Below, one piece after another: positions 22,911-35,832 of a stretch of DNA of 64,000 nt. The first letter of the stretch is position 1, and each line of letters opens with the position of its first letter. Position numbers and translations under genes: made by a program. The notes under the pieces are model-generated. The model did no database searches. It saw only the letters and a program-made list of their open reading frames with translations, and was not told the origin of the DNA. This DNA is from Reticulitermes speratus (taxonomy: Eukaryota > Arthropoda > Insecta > Blattodea > Rhinotermitidae), in the NCBI GenBank assembly GCA_021186555.1, contig JAJKFL010000004.1, forward strand, positions 12,270,779 through 12,334,778, in the 5' to 3' direction.

Positions 22911-23509
22911 TCACGTCTGTCTCAATTCGTGAGGCACATAGAATTCGTCACATGTCTGTCTCAATTCGTGAGGCACATAGATTTCATCACATGTCTGTCT
23001 CAATCAGTGAGGCACATAGAATTCGTCACATGTCTGTCTCAATTCGTGAGGCACATAGAATTCGTCACGTCTGTCTCAATTCGTGAGGCACATAGAATTC
23101 GTCACATGTCTGTCTCAATTCGTGAGGCACATAGATTTCATCACATGTCTGTCTCAATCAGTGAGGCACATAGAATTCGTCACATGTCTGTCTCAATTCG
23201 TGAGGCACATAGAATTCGTCACGTCTGTCTCAATTCGTGAGGCACATAGAATTCGTCACATGTCTGTCTCAATTCGTGAGGCACATAGATTTCATCACAT
23301 GTCTGTCTCAATCAGTGAGGCACATAGAATTCGTCACATGTCTGTCTCAATTCGTGAGGCACATAGAATTCGTCACATGTCTGTCTCAATTCGTGAGAAA
23401 CATCGAATGTCGCATATCTGCCTCAATTCTTGAGGCACATCGAATGTCACATGTCTGCCTCAATTCGTGAGGCACATCGAATGTCACATGTCTGTCTCAA
23501 TTCGTTAGG
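22911..23509. repeat. 39-bp minisatellite with 154-bp higher-order unit
   Basis: About 16 units of ACATAGAATTCGTCACATGT then CTGTCTCAATTCGTGAGGC. Four unit types (a short 37-bp GTCACGTCTG form, the standard form, an AGATTTCATCAC plus ATCAGTGAGGC form, and the standard form) repeat in fixed order with a 154-bp spacing (for example 23,083 and 23,237). The last units have CGAATGTC in place of GAATTCGTC. Confidence 0.95.
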
Positions 23510-23671
23510 AACCATCCGATATGACACACTTTTTGTCATTCCCCGCAGTTCTTGCAGGCAAATATACGAACAGCACCTCGTACTGGGCCACAAGCTCTTC
23601 CTTGCACAATTCTTCTAACTCATTACTCCCTAAACAAACTACCAATCGATGTATCCCCACATTCTGAGCTA

Positions 23672-23706
23672 CTAACCAAGTAACTAACCAACTAACTCCA
23701 TGGATA
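23672..23706 (-). mobile_element. LINE-J tail scrap
   Basis: CTAACCAAGTAACTAACCAA then CTAACTCCATGGA matches the TTAG-type tail plus the first bases of the LINE-J 3' UTR. Confidence 0.4.
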
Positions 23707-23775
23707 ATTCAAGAGTTACGCCCGTAACCTAAAACGAGATGAATCCAGTCCACACTTTCAAGTTCTATTTCTTTA

Positions 23776-24872
23776 ACCCTCTAAAGCGCAATGGTCACTA
23801 TATGTACCGCCAGGTTTAACAATCACAAATTCTACGTTCTGCCCACACAGTGCATTTATGTGTTTTGTGTGGATCTCAGAACAAACAGCGATTATTTCAC
23901 TGTACGACATTAACTGACTGGTTTGTATAACTGAGACGGAGTGTTTACTGCGCCGTACGGACTGGGTCTTTAAATTAAACCCCAGTGGTTACTATATGTA
24001 CCACCACGTTTAACATTCAACAATTCTACGTTATGCCCACACAGTGTATTTATGTGTTTTGTGTGGATCTCAGAACAAACAGCGATTATTTCACTGTACA
24101 GCATTAACTGACTGGTTTGTATAACTGAGACGGAGTGTGTTTACTGCGCGGTACGGACTGTATTTATGTGTTTTGTGTGGATCTCAGAACAAACAGCGAT
24201 TATTTCACTGTACAACATTAACTGACTGGTTTGTATAACTGAGACGGAGAGTGTTTACTGCGCGGTACGGACTGTATTTATGTGTTTTGTGTGGATCTCA
24301 GAACAAACAGCGATTATTTCACTGTACAGCATTAACTGACTGGTTTGTATAACTGAGACGGAGTGTGTTTACTGCGCGGTACGGACTGTATTTATGTGTT
24401 TTGTGTGGATCTCAGAACAAACAGCGATTATTTCACTGTACGACATTAACTGACTGGTTTGTATAACTGAGACGGAGTGTGTTTACTGTGCGGTACGAAC
24501 TGTATTTATGTGTTTTGTGTGGATCTCAGAACAAACAGCGATTATTTCACTGTACAGCATTAACTGACTGGTTTGTATAACTGAGACGGAGTGTGTTTAC
24601 TGCGCGGTACGGACTGTATTTATGTGTTTTGTGTGGATCTCAGAACAAACAGCGATTATTTCACTGTACGACATTAACTGACTGGTTTGTATAACTGAGA
24701 CGGAGTGTGTTTACTGTGCGGTACGAACTGTATTTATGTGTTTTGTGTGGATCTCAGAACAAACAGCGATTATTTCACTGTACGACATTAACTGACTGGT
24801 TTGTATAACTGAGACGGAGTGTGTTTACTGCGCGGTACGAACTGGATCTTTATATATAATTGAGGTTAAACA
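23776..24872. repeat. 114-bp satellite, cluster 2
   Basis: It opens with the leader (ACCCTCTAAAGCGCAATGGT...), one unit and an exit GGACTGGGTCTTTAAATTAA. A second leader follows directly, then about seven 114-bp units. Units with CACTGTACGAC plus GTGCGGTACGAACTG alternate with units with CACTGTACAGC plus GCGCGGTACGGACTG, giving a 228-bp dimer. It ends at CGAACTGGATCTTTATATAT. Confidence 0.95.
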
Positions 24873-25304
24873 TGGTCTTCAATGTGCTAATATGTGAACC
24901 AGTCAGAGCGTCGTTAAATCAACCATAAATGACGTAAAATGAAGTTTATACGGTGACGGCAAGATACAGTACATAAACTTTGTTGTTCAGTAGTCGATAC
25001 TGTTACGTGATAAATGGGAGCTGTAGTTTTTATACACCTTGTTGTGCCAAGTTAGATTCAAGGCGAAGTTAAGTTCTGCTCCAGATACACATGTTTTGGA
25101 CATTTTAACGGTTCCAGCCCCAGTAATTAGTTTCCGTGCCGCTATATATTACGCCGACAGATTCGCGCAAGGATAAAGTTCAACCTGATACAAAGGAACG
25201 AGGGTCACATTTCTTGTGCGTCTGAAATTCGAGTTAAGAAACTCAGGTGAGATGGTAAATCGTTTGATGTTTAGATGAAACTGTTCCTGTCCACGCAATT
25301 AAGG
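24873..25304. other. low-copy stretch, no gene recognised
   Basis: Nothing recognisable. Confidence 0.4.
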
Positions 25305-25570
25305 CATATGAGGGGAGTGGAGGTATAACGCCATTAATTATTAGCCTCGGCACTAGATGAAGGTAAGTGGTCAACTTCACGCCACGGCTGTTTTTATCCC
25401 ATCGAAAGAATCGACGGTACCCATTGAATAAGGGCATGGGTGGGTCTCAGAGCCGGTCTGAAAGTTTAGGACAAGAGAAAAATATTTTGTTCCCGTCGGG
25501 ATTTCAACCCAAGATCCTCCAGCTCCTAGCCTTGTCACTATTCAGACTGAGATATCGCGGCTCCCTAATC
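25305..25570 (-). mobile_element. old SINE-A type copy
   Basis: The minus strand reads GGGAGCCGCGATATCTCAGT (A-box region), a decayed B box GGGTTGAAATCCC, GACCGGCTCTGAGACCCACC, CAATGGGTACCGTCGATTCT and GAAGTTGACCACTTACCTTC, ending CGTTATACCTCCACTCCCCT. The order matches SINE-A, with much divergence. Confidence 0.75.
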
Positions 25571-25689
25571 TTCTGGTGATCGATGGTTACTAAATGCACC
25601 ATTTGTCGTATGGCCTAAGAATATTTAAACTTCCCCCACACAGTTCATTTATGGATTTAAGTTATTCTGAAATTAAATACCGATTAAGC

Positions 25690-26890
25690 AGAATTAACTT
25701 TTTAAAGCCCAGTGGTTACTATATGTACCACCATGTTTAACATTTAACAATTCTACGTTCTGCCCACACAGTGTATTTATGTGTTTTGTGTGGATCTCAG
25801 AACAAACAGCGATTATTTCACTGTACAAAATTAACTGACTGGTTTGTATAACTGATACGGAGTGTGTTTACTGCGCGGTACGGACTGGGTCTTTAAATTA
25901 AACCCCAGTGGTTACTATACGTACCGCCAGGTTTAACATTCAACAATTCTACGTTCTGCCCACACAGTGTATTTATGTGTTTTGTGTGGATCTCAGAACA
26001 AACAGCGACTATTTCACTGTACAGCATGAAATGACTGGTTTGTATAACTGAGACGGAGTGTGTTTACTGCGCGGTACGAACTGGGTCTTTAAATTAAACC
26101 CCAGTGGTTACTATATGTACCGCCATGTTTAACATTCAGCAATTCTACGTTCTGCCCACACAGTGTATTTATGTGTTTTGTGTGGATCTCAGAACAAACA
26201 GCGATTATTTTACTGTACAGCATTAACTGACTGGTTTGTATAACTGAGACGGAGTGTGTTTACTGCGCGGTACGGACTGTATTTATGTGTTTTGTGTGGA
26301 TCTCAGAACAAACAGCGATTATTTCACTGTACAACATTAACTGACTGGTTTGTATAACTGAGACGGAGTGTGCTTACTGCGCGGTACGGACTGTATTTAT
26401 GTGTTTTGTGTGGATCTCAGAACAATCAGCGATTATTTCACTGTACAGCATTAACTGACTGGTTTGTATAACTGAGACGAAGTGTGTTTACTGAGCGGTA
26501 CGGACTGTATTTATGTGTTTTGTGTGGATCTCAGAACAAACAGCGATTATTTCACTGTACAACATTAACTGACTGGTTTGTATAACTGAGACGAAGTGTG
26601 TTTACTGCGCGGTACGGACTGTATTTATGTGTTTTGTGTGGATCTCAGAACAAACAGCGATTATTTCACTGTACAACATTAACTGACTGCTTTGTATAAC
26701 TGAGACGGAGTGTGTTTACTGTGTTTACTGCGCGGTACGGACTGGGTCTTTAAATTAAACCCCAGTGGTTACTATACGTACCGCCAGGTTTAACATTCAA
26801 CAATTCTACGTTCTGCCCACACAGTGTATTTATGTGTTTTGTGTGGATCTCAGAACAAACAGCGATTATTTCCCTATACAGCACTGACTG
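25690..26890. repeat. 114-bp satellite, cluster 3
   Basis: Leader plus one unit plus exit is repeated with a 195-bp period (exits at about 25,884 and 26,079). A third leader is followed by about five 114-bp units, then an exit, a fourth leader and a broken unit ending near 26,885. One unit near 26,715 has a 10-bp GTGTTTACT duplication. Confidence 0.95.
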
Positions 26891-26904
26891 GGTTTAGGCG
26901 TTGT

Positions 26905-27115
26905 TTACTCAGTAAAATACGTGAAAACTACGTCCGTCCGACGTTCTGTGACCCAGTATCGATCCTATACCGTACGTCGGATTTTCATGAAATTTAGTAT
27001 GGTATTTACTTACAAAATATTGTCGAGCAAGGGTGACTTTCATGACAGTCGGTTAAATGAAAGTCATACATCACTTAAGGGCGTAAATGGATTTCTGTCC
27101 AGCATTTAGTTCACT
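26905..27115. mobile_element. fragment of a dispersed repeat
   Basis: ACTACGTCCGTCCGACGTTC, then CGTCGGATTTTCATGAAATT and TAGTATGGTATTTACTT. The same motif pairing occurs at 8.4, 43.5 and 47.5 kb. Confidence 0.45.
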
Positions 27116-27169
27116 GAGCGATTTGGAAACAAATTATGTAAATGATCTCTACGTGTTTTTGAAGGATAG

Positions 27170-27343
27170 TTGGAAGGAAGGGTGGAAATGACGGAAAGAT
27201 GAGGAAGAAGACGTAAGCAGCTACTGGATAACCGTAAGGGAAAGAGAATACTGGAAATTGAAAGAGAAAGCACTAGATCGCACTGTGTGGAGAACTCGCT
27301 TTGGAAGAGGCTACGGACCTGTCGTAAGACAGACTACGGTGAA
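27170..27343 (+). mobile_element. LINE-R 3' end, copy 2
   Basis: In frame it reads a charged block, then WRTRFGRGYGPVVRQT-like residues (TGGAGAACTCGCTTTGGAAG, AGGCTACGGACCTGTCGTAA). It ends at CAGACTACGG, followed at once by a TGAA/GAATGA simple tail. Only about 170 bp of the 3' end is present. Confidence 0.8.
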
Positions 27344-27425
27344 TTAATGAATGAATGAATGAGTAAATGAATGAGTGAATGAATGAATGAATGATGAGTA
27401 AATGAATGAGTGAATGAATGAATGC
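27344..27425. repeat. (GAAT)n/(TGAA)n microsatellite, LINE-R tail
   Basis: About 80 bp of GAAT-type repeats with GAGTAAAT interruptions, directly following the LINE-R end. This is probably the element's tail, expanded after insertion. Confidence 0.85.
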
Positions 27426-27629
27426 ATTGCAATTAAGGAATTCTAAGTTTCGTATAGATCGACTAAGTAGAAGGCACAATTCACTCAGGGGCGTCAAGAA
27501 AATGTTTCCCCGTACTCTGTACATTAAAAATCGAATTTCGACAAAACGTCGGTACAGATGGTGTCCAAAAAACTGCACAACACAGTGGCTTTATGACTAT
27601 AAAGCCAGCAGCCATGGGTATATAGAGTA

Positions 27630-28430
27630 ACAGCTGCCTAGCCCAAGGTCAAGGTACATACCGCAACAGCTGTCTAGCCCAAGGTCAAGGTACATAACGT
27701 AACAGCTGCCTAGCCCAAGGTCAAGGTACATACCGCAACAGCTGCCTAGCCCAGGGTCAAGGTACATACCGCAACAGCTGTCTAGCCCAAGGTCAAGGTA
27801 CATAACGTAACAGTGCTAGCCCAAGGTCAAGGTACATACCGCAACAGCTGCCTAGCCCAGGTCAAGGTACATACCGCAACAGCTGCCTAGCCCAAGGTCA
27901 AGGTACATACCGCAACAGCTGCCTAGCCCAGGTCAAGGTACATACCGCAACAGCTGCCTAGCCCAGGTCAAGGTACATAACCGCAACAGCTGCCTAGCCC
28001 AAGGTCAAGGTACATACGCAACAGCTGCCTAGCCCAAGGTCAAGGTACATACCGCAACAGCTGCCTAGCCCAGGGTCAAGGTACATACCGCAACAGCTGC
28101 CTAGCCCAGGGTCAAGGTACATACCGAACAGCTGCCTAGCCCAGGGTCAAGGTACATAAAGTAACAGCTGCCTAGCCCAGGGTCAAGGTACATACCGCAA
28201 CAGCTGCCTAGCCCAGGGTCAAGTACATACGTAACAGCTGCCTAGCCCAGGGTCAAGGTACATACCGCAACAGCTGCCTAGCCCAGGGTCAAGGTACATA
28301 CCGCAACACTGCCTAGCCGGGCAAGTACTACGCAACAGCTGCTAGCCGGGTCAAGGTACATAATGTAACAGCTGCCTAGCCAGGGTCATGGTACATACCG
28401 CAACAGCTGCCTAGCCCAGGGTCAAGGTAA
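27630..28430. repeat. 36-bp minisatellite array
   Basis: About 22 units of CAGCTGCCTAGCCCAAGGTC then AAGGTACATACCGCAA. The left units carry CCCAAGG and some ACGTAACAG, the right units CCCAGGG. Around 28,305-28,350 several units lose many bases within a few tens of bp. The array ends at GGTCAAGGTA followed by nine A. Confidence 0.95.
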
Positions 28431-28607
28431 AAAAAAAACACCCTGCATTCTGAGTACACAAAAGTATTCTTGTATATAAATTAGTCAAGGGCAAAACATA
28501 TGTATTTATATTTATTTATTTATGTATGTATTTCTCATTCTTGCAATGATTTCTTAACTAACAATAAAATTTTTTGAGCAAAGTCCTTTCAGTGCAGTAC
28601 CTTCCAA

Positions 28608-31600
28608 TTAACTCCCGACTGTCACGGTACAGCAATAACTCCGACTGTCACGGTCAGCACTAACTCCCGACTGTCACGGTACAGCACTAACTCCCGACTG
28701 TCACGGTACAGCACTAACTCCCGACTGTCACGGTACAGCACTAACTCCCGACTGTCACGGTTACAGCACTAACTCCCGACTGTCACGGTATAGCACTAAC
28801 TCCCGACTGTCACGGTACAGCACTAACTCCCGACTGTCACGGTTAGCACTAACTCCCGACTGTCACGGTATAGTACTAACTCCCGACTGTCACGGTACAG
28901 CACTAACTCCCGACTGTCACGGTATAGCACTAACTCCCGACTGTCACGGTATAGCACTAACTCCCGACTGTCACGGTATAGCACTAACTCCCGACTGTCA
29001 CGGTATAGCACTAACTCCCGACTGTCACGGTTATAGCACTAACTCCCGACTGTCACGGTATAGCACTAACTCCCGACTGTCACGGTATAGCACTAACTCC
29101 CGACTGTCACGGTATAGCACTAACTCCCGACTGTCACGGTATAGCACTAACTCCGACTGTCACGGTATAGCACTAACTCCCGACTGTCACGGTACAGCAC
29201 TAACTCCACTGTCACGGTTAGCACTAACTCCGACTGTCACGGTACAGCACTAACTCCCGACTGTCACGGTATAGCACTAACTCCCGACTGTCACGGTATA
29301 GCACTAACTCCCGACTGTCACGGTACAGCACTAACTCCCGACTGTCACGGTATAGCACTAACTCCGACTGTCACGGTACAGCACTAACTCCCGACTGTCA
29401 CGGTATAGCACTAACTCCCGACTGTCACGGTATAGCACTAACTCCCGACTGTCACGGTATAGCACTAACTCCCGACTGTCACGGTACAGCACTAACTCCC
29501 CACTGTCACGGTACAGCACTAACTCCCGACTGTCACGGTATAGCACTAACTCCCGACTGTCACGGTACAGCACTAACTCCCACTGTCACGGTACAGCACT
29601 AACTCCCACTGTCACGGTACAGCACTAACTCCCACTGTCACGGTACAGCACTAACTCCCGACTGTCACGGTACAGCACTAACTCCCGACTGTCACGGTAA
29701 GCACTAACTCCCGACTGTCACGGTACAGCACTAACTCCCCACTGTCACGGTACAGCACTAACTCCCCACTGTCACGGTACAGCACTAACTCCCCACTGTC
29801 ACGGTACAGCACTAACTCCCACTGTCACGGTACAGCACTAACTCCCGACTGTCACGGTACAGCACTAACTCCCCACTGTCACGGTACAGCACTAACTCCC
29901 CACTGTCACGGTACAGCACTAACTCCCCACTGTCACGGTACAGCACTAACTCCCCACTGTCACGGTACAGCACTAACTCCCACTGTCACGGTATCAGCAC
30001 TAACTCCCGACTGTCACGGTACAGCACTAACTCCCGACTGTCACGGTTACAGCACTAACTCCCCACTGTCACGGTACAGCACTAACTCCCCACTGTCACG
30101 GTACAGCACTAACTCCCGACTGTCACGGTACAGCACTAACTCCCGACTGTCACGGTACAGCACTAACTCCCGACTGTCACGGTACAGCACTAACTCCCCA
30201 CTGTCACGGTACAGCACTAACTCCCACTGTCACGGTACAGCACTAACTCCCACTGTCACGGTACAGCACTAAACTCCCACTGTCACGGTACAGCACTAAC
30301 TCCCACTGTCACGGTACAGCACTAACTCCCCACTGTCACGGTTACGCACTAACTCCCGACTGTCACGGTACAGCACTAACTCCCACTGTCACGGTACAGC
30401 ACTAACTCCCCACTGTCACGGTACAGCACTAACTCCCACTGTCACGGTACAGCACTAACTCCCACTGTCACGGTACAGCACTAACTCCCACTGTCACGGT
30501 ACAGCACTTAACTCCCACTGTCACGGTACAGCACTAACTCCCACTGTCACGGTACAGCACTAACTCCCCACTGTCACGGTACAGCACTAACTCCCCACTG
30601 TCACGGTACAGCACTAACTCCCCACTGTCACGGTACAGCACTAACTCCCGACTGTCACGGTACAGCACTAACTCCCGACTGTCACGGTACAGCACTAACT
30701 CCCACTGTCACGGTACAGCACTAACTCCCACTGTCACGGTACAGCACTAACTCCACACTGTCACGGTACAGCACTAACTCCCCACTGTCACGGTACAGCA
30801 CTAACTCCCGACTGTCACGGTACAGCACTAACTCCCACTGTCACGGTACAGCACTAACTCCCACTGTCACGGTACAGCACTAACTCCCCACTGTCACGGT
30901 ACAGCACTAACTCCCGACTGTCACGGTACAGCACTAACTCCCCACTGTCACGGTACAGCACTAACTCCCACATGTCACGGTACAGCACTAACTCCCGACT
31001 GTCACGGTACAGCACTAACTCCCGACTGTCACGGTACAGCACTAACTCCCCACTGTCACGGTACAGCACTAACTCCCGACTGTCACGGTACAGCACTAAC
31101 TCCCGACTGTCACGGTACAGCACTAATCCCGACTGTCACGGTACAGCACTAACTCCCACTGTCACGGTACATGCACTAACTCCCACTGTCACGGTACAGC
31201 ACTAACTCCCACTGTCACGGTACAGCACTAACTCCCACTGTCACGGTATCACTAACTCCCCACTGTCACGGTACAGCACTAACTCCCGACTGTCACGGTA
31301 CAGCACTAACTCCCCACTGTCACGGTACAGCACTAACTCCCACTGTCACGGTACAGCACTAACTCCCGACTGTCACGGTACAGCACTAACTCCCCACTGT
31401 CACGGTACAGCACTAACTCCCGACTGTCACGGTACAGCACTAACTCCCCACTGTCACGGTACAGCACTAACTCCCCACTGTCACGGTACAGCACTAATCT
31501 GCACGTCAGCACTACTCCGTCACGGTACAGCACTAACTCCCCACTGTCACGGTACAGCACTAACTCCCACTGTCACGGTACAGCACTAACTCCCCACTGT

Positions 31601-32056
31601 CACGGTACAGCACTAACTCCCCGACTGTCACGGTACAGCACTAACTCCCCACTGTCACGGTACAGCACTAACTCCCCACTGTCGTACACACACCCCGACG
31701 TCACTACAGCACTAACTCCCCACTGTCACGGTACAGCACTAACTCCCCACTGTCACGTCAGCCTAACTCCCGTCACGGTAAGCACTAACTCCCGACTGTC
31801 ACGGTATAGCACTAACTCCCGACTGTCACGGTACAGCACTAACTCCCCACTGTCACGGTACAGCACTAACTCCCCACTGTCACGGTACAGCACTAACTCC
31901 CGACTGTCACGGTACAGCACTAACTCCCGACTGTCACGGTACAGCACTAACTCCCGACTGTCACGGTACAGCACTAACTCCCGACTGTCACGGTACAGCA
32001 CTAACTTCCCACTGTCACGGTACAGCACTAACTTCCCACTGTCACGGTACAGCACT
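28608..32056. repeat. 27-bp minisatellite array, 3.4 kb
   Basis: The largest array in the window: about 125-130 units of CACTAACTCCCGACTGTCAC then GGTACAG. The outer parts use CCCGACTG and many GGTATAG units. The middle (about 29.6-31.7 kb) is dominated by CCCCACTG (27 bp) and CCCACTG (26 bp) units. Runs of badly broken units lie at about 31,495-31,525, 31,680-31,710 and 31,755-31,785. Repetitive open frames on the minus strand (LYRDSRELV) reflect the unit length. Confidence 0.97.
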
Positions 32057-32579
32057 ACCTTCGTAACTTTTCACAACCTAAGAGTGTTTCTTCCTTGACC
32101 ACAGCCAATCGTTATAACATGCTGACACGTGGTCATGAATTTAGGATGTCAGTGCCGCTTGGTTAAACAAAAAAGAACTCTCCGTCCACAAAATCCAAAC
32201 ATTTATCATCTTGCTCATAATCTGGTTCGAACACTCGTTTAATTTCGTACAATTTGTAGTTTATTTAACGACGCTGTCTGTAAATCAAACCACACACCTT
32301 CAACGTCAGGACAACTGTACACAATGAATTCCAACGAATGTAGAAGGTAGTGGCTGCAGCCAAATTCAAGGCAGGTTCTATCCCGGTATTTGCTCAGATG
32401 TTCGGAGGACAATCACTCAACGTAATCGGTATACGTTTACTGGCCTACATTCGAACTCGGTACCTCCAATACACACGTCAGAACATTTACCACTCTAGCA
32501 CAGTTGCTCGGATCATATCCTGAGGTAAAGGAATCCAGCGCCAGTGCCAAAATCCTGCCGATTTAATAAAATTTTAATA
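32057..32579. other. low-copy stretch, no gene recognised
   Basis: Nothing recognisable. Confidence 0.4.
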
Positions 32580-32790
32580 CCTTATTATTATTATTATTAT
32601 TATTATTCCTTTGGTTCTCCAGTCTGGTTCCGGCCTTCACCAGCCCAACGATGCTTCTCTATATTAAACACCATTTACTTCCAAATCTTCTAAGATGTAC
32701 TTTCCTTTCAGGTGTCGTGAAGGACAGTTTTTTCGCATTTCTAACACCTCTCTTGTGTGCTACATGTCCCGTCCATCTCATCCTTTCTTA
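32580..32790 (-). mobile_element. old LINE-J-like tail remnant with (ATT)n
   Basis: The minus strand reads about MRWTGHVAHKRGVRNAKK, which lines up with [18 protein letters not shown] of the LINE-J copy at 41.2 kb. An (AAT)n tail at 32,586-32,609 follows. The rest is too diverged to follow. Confidence 0.5.
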
Positions 32791-33309
32791 TTTAATCACC
32801 GTAACAGGGTGAAAAACTATGAGACGTTCTGATGGAAGTTACAATACAATCTTCTGCAGTATGTACTGACGTCAGACAGACACAAATGTTCCTAATATAT
32901 CTGCTGACTTCTATCCTCAGTGTGAATTCTCCCAAACGTAGGTATATGCCTACAGAATTTCACACAGCCAATATCAGAAGGCTATAATACTGACGCATGA
33001 CATTAAAAAAATGTTTGCCTTTATGTTCAAATGTATCTACAGGTAATATTACCGTTTTATACTGGGTAACACACCTGATGTGCGGTCGGCAACAACAGAA
33101 ATCCGAACAAAGAGCGTTTCTGAATATCACAGTACAGTAATTGTCTCCTAAATTGCCACCGTCACGCGACTCGGCGACTTGCTTTTAGTCGAATTGAGTT
33201 GTTTCGTGTCCAGCAAGCCCATCACAGGCATTCCGAGCTAACAGTGTAATGTCTTTATTCATTTATAGCTTGCCTCTACACTTTAAGACCCAACATTATG
33301 CTGCAAAGG
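32791..33309. other. low-copy stretch, no gene recognised
   Basis: Nothing recognisable. Confidence 0.4.
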
Positions 33310-34582
33310 TTATGTAACAGTACAGGTGTGCTATGAAAAGTTATCACTTCATATGTTATGTAACAGTACAGGTGTGCTATGAAAAGTTATCACTTCATAT
33401 GTTATGTAACAGTACAGGTGTGCTATGAACAGTTATCACTTCATACGTTATGTAACAGCACAGGTGTGCTATGAACAGTATAACTTCATACGTTATGTAA
33501 CAGCACAGGTGTGCTATGAACTGTTATCACTTCATACGTTATGTAACAGCACAGGCTGTGCTATGAACAGTATAACTTCATACGTTTATGTAACAGCACA
33601 GGTGTGCTTATGAACAGTATAACTTCATAGTTATGTACCAGTACAGGTGTGCTATGAACAGTTATCACTTCATATGTTATGTAACAGTACAGGTGTGCTA
33701 TGAACAGTATCACTTCATATGTTATGTAACATACAGGTGTGCTATGAACAGTATCACTTCATATGTTATGTAACAGTACAGGTGTGCTATGAACAGTATC
33801 ACTTCATATGTTATGTAACAGTACAGGTGTGCTATGAACAGTATCACTTCATATGTTATGTAACAGTACAGGTGTGCTATGAACAGTTATCACTTCATAT
33901 GTTATGTAACAGTACAGGTGTGCTATGAACAGTATCACTTCATATGTTATGTAACAGTACAGGTGTGCTATGAACAGTATCACTTCATATGTTATGTAAC
34001 AGTACAGGTGTGCTATGAACAGTATCACTTCATATGTTATGTAACAGTACAGGTGTGCTATGAACAGTTATCACTTCATATGTTATGTAACAGTACAGGT
34101 GTGCTATGAACAGTATCACTTCATATGTTATGTAACATTACAGGTGTGCTATGAACAGTATCACTTCATATGTTATGTACCAGTACAGGTGTGCTATGAA
34201 CAGATATCACTTCATATGTTATGTAACATTACAGGTGTGCTATGAACAGTATCACTTCATATGTTATGTAACAGTACAGGTGTGCTATGAACAGTTATCA
34301 CTTCATATGTTATGTAACAGTACAGGTGTGCTATGAACAGTTATCACTTCATACGTTATGTAACAGCACAGGTGTGCTATGAACAGTATAACTTCATATG
34401 TTATGTACCAGTACAGGTGTGCTATGAACAGATATCACTTCATATGTTATGTAACATTACAGGTGTGCTATGAACAGTATCACTTCATATGTTATGTACC
34501 AGTACAGGTGTGCTATGAACAGATATCACTTCATATGTTATGTAACAGTACAGGTGTGCTATGAACAGTTATCACTTCATAT
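33310..34582. repeat. 45-46-bp minisatellite array
   Basis: About 28 units of GGTGTGCTATGAACAGTATC then ACTTCATATGTTATGTAACAGTACA. Variants at CAGTATC/CAGTTATC, CATATG/CATACG and CAGTACA/CATTACA/CAGCACA recur in blocks. The pair CCAGTACA plus ACAGATATC is seen twice (about 34,180 and 34,410-34,510), which suggests block duplication. Confidence 0.95.
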
Positions 34583-35832
34583 GCCACAGCAGGTTATCGT
34601 AGCGGTTAACTACTAAGACGTGTGTGAAAAAAGATAAAGCGATTTCATAAGGTAGCTGCATTCTGGGAATGGAGTCTCGTGGCCCTTAGACATATGGTGA
34701 CCAGAAACAGGTATAAGGGCTAGATTCATGACTCAGAAATCGATGTAGTCATTTTTACCCTGTCTTCTACTCCTTTTGGTTATCATCGTCCTGTCATCTT
34801 GGCCCATCTTCCAGCGTCATAACCATGTAATACATTTGCCGACCCTTCGGAGGCAGTATTGGATTTTGAAGATTCTCCACGTAGTGTCCTGGTTTAATAT
34901 CAAACCTATGTCATCCATTATGTGCGAGTCTCCTTCACACGGTATCCTAGTTCTCTCAGCTAAGTCTGCGTTCAAATCCATTCTACTTCGGAGTAACGTT
35001 TAACTGACTTGTAGGTATTTGTATACAGATGATAATTATACCTTTGGCACTGTGCGGGTGTAAACCTTGGTCTCTTCATCTAACACAAGTATATAATTTG
35101 CGCCTCAGAATAAAATATGGGTAAAACAAATTTGTCACTTTGCATAATTTGCGCCTGAGCATAAAATAGGCGTAAAACAACGTTGTTGCTTTGCACACAT
35201 GAAGGCAGGTGGGACAGTGGAGATACAGTTCCACTTATTCTCCTTCTCACTTGATTGCAATAAGCAAAGAAACCTTTTTACTTAGGAATGAGACAGTAAT
35301 GGATGGTTGGAGGAAATTTCTTCATCGCGGTTTTCGTAACAACCACTCTCCATTACGTCTGCCCGCCCACAAAATATCCGTCCCATTTGTGTCCCCCACG
35401 TATCGTACTTTATCTTTACCTCTCTGAGTCTCATTTTCTTTCATTCCTTAGGCCATGAATAGTAACGAGGTAAATCGTGGAACCACAATGTAAAGAACCG
35501 GGTAGCCCTGAGCTAAACAATCATTAATTTTGATTTACATTCCACAGGCAAGCAGCTAACAGAGCACAGTTGGACATGCTTCATGTTTTATGTAACTGAT
35601 TATACGCAGCATGGATTCCTTACTTCAAGCTGCATTCATCTCAGGCCGCTATTCTGACGCGCTCTTTAGCTCTTTATTTCCACCATTTCTACAGGTTTAG
35701 CTCTTACACTTGCTACAACGTTTATGGAAACAGGAAGGCAACTGAAAAATAAATGGAATTACGTCATCATTTTTGAGGTCAGTTGCAAACTACGCCTTAT
35801 ATGGCCATAAAACAAATAAATAAATACGATTC
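34583..35832. other. low-copy stretch with a 58-bp tandem duplication
   Basis: A pair of related units TAATTTGCGCCTCAGAATAA / TAATTTGCGCCTGAGCATAA lies at about 35,093-35,200. No gene is recognised. Confidence 0.45.

Noticed and set aside
22911-23509. CRISPR-like array
   Set aside because: There are no unique spacers between repeats, no associated genes, and all other content is eukaryotic.
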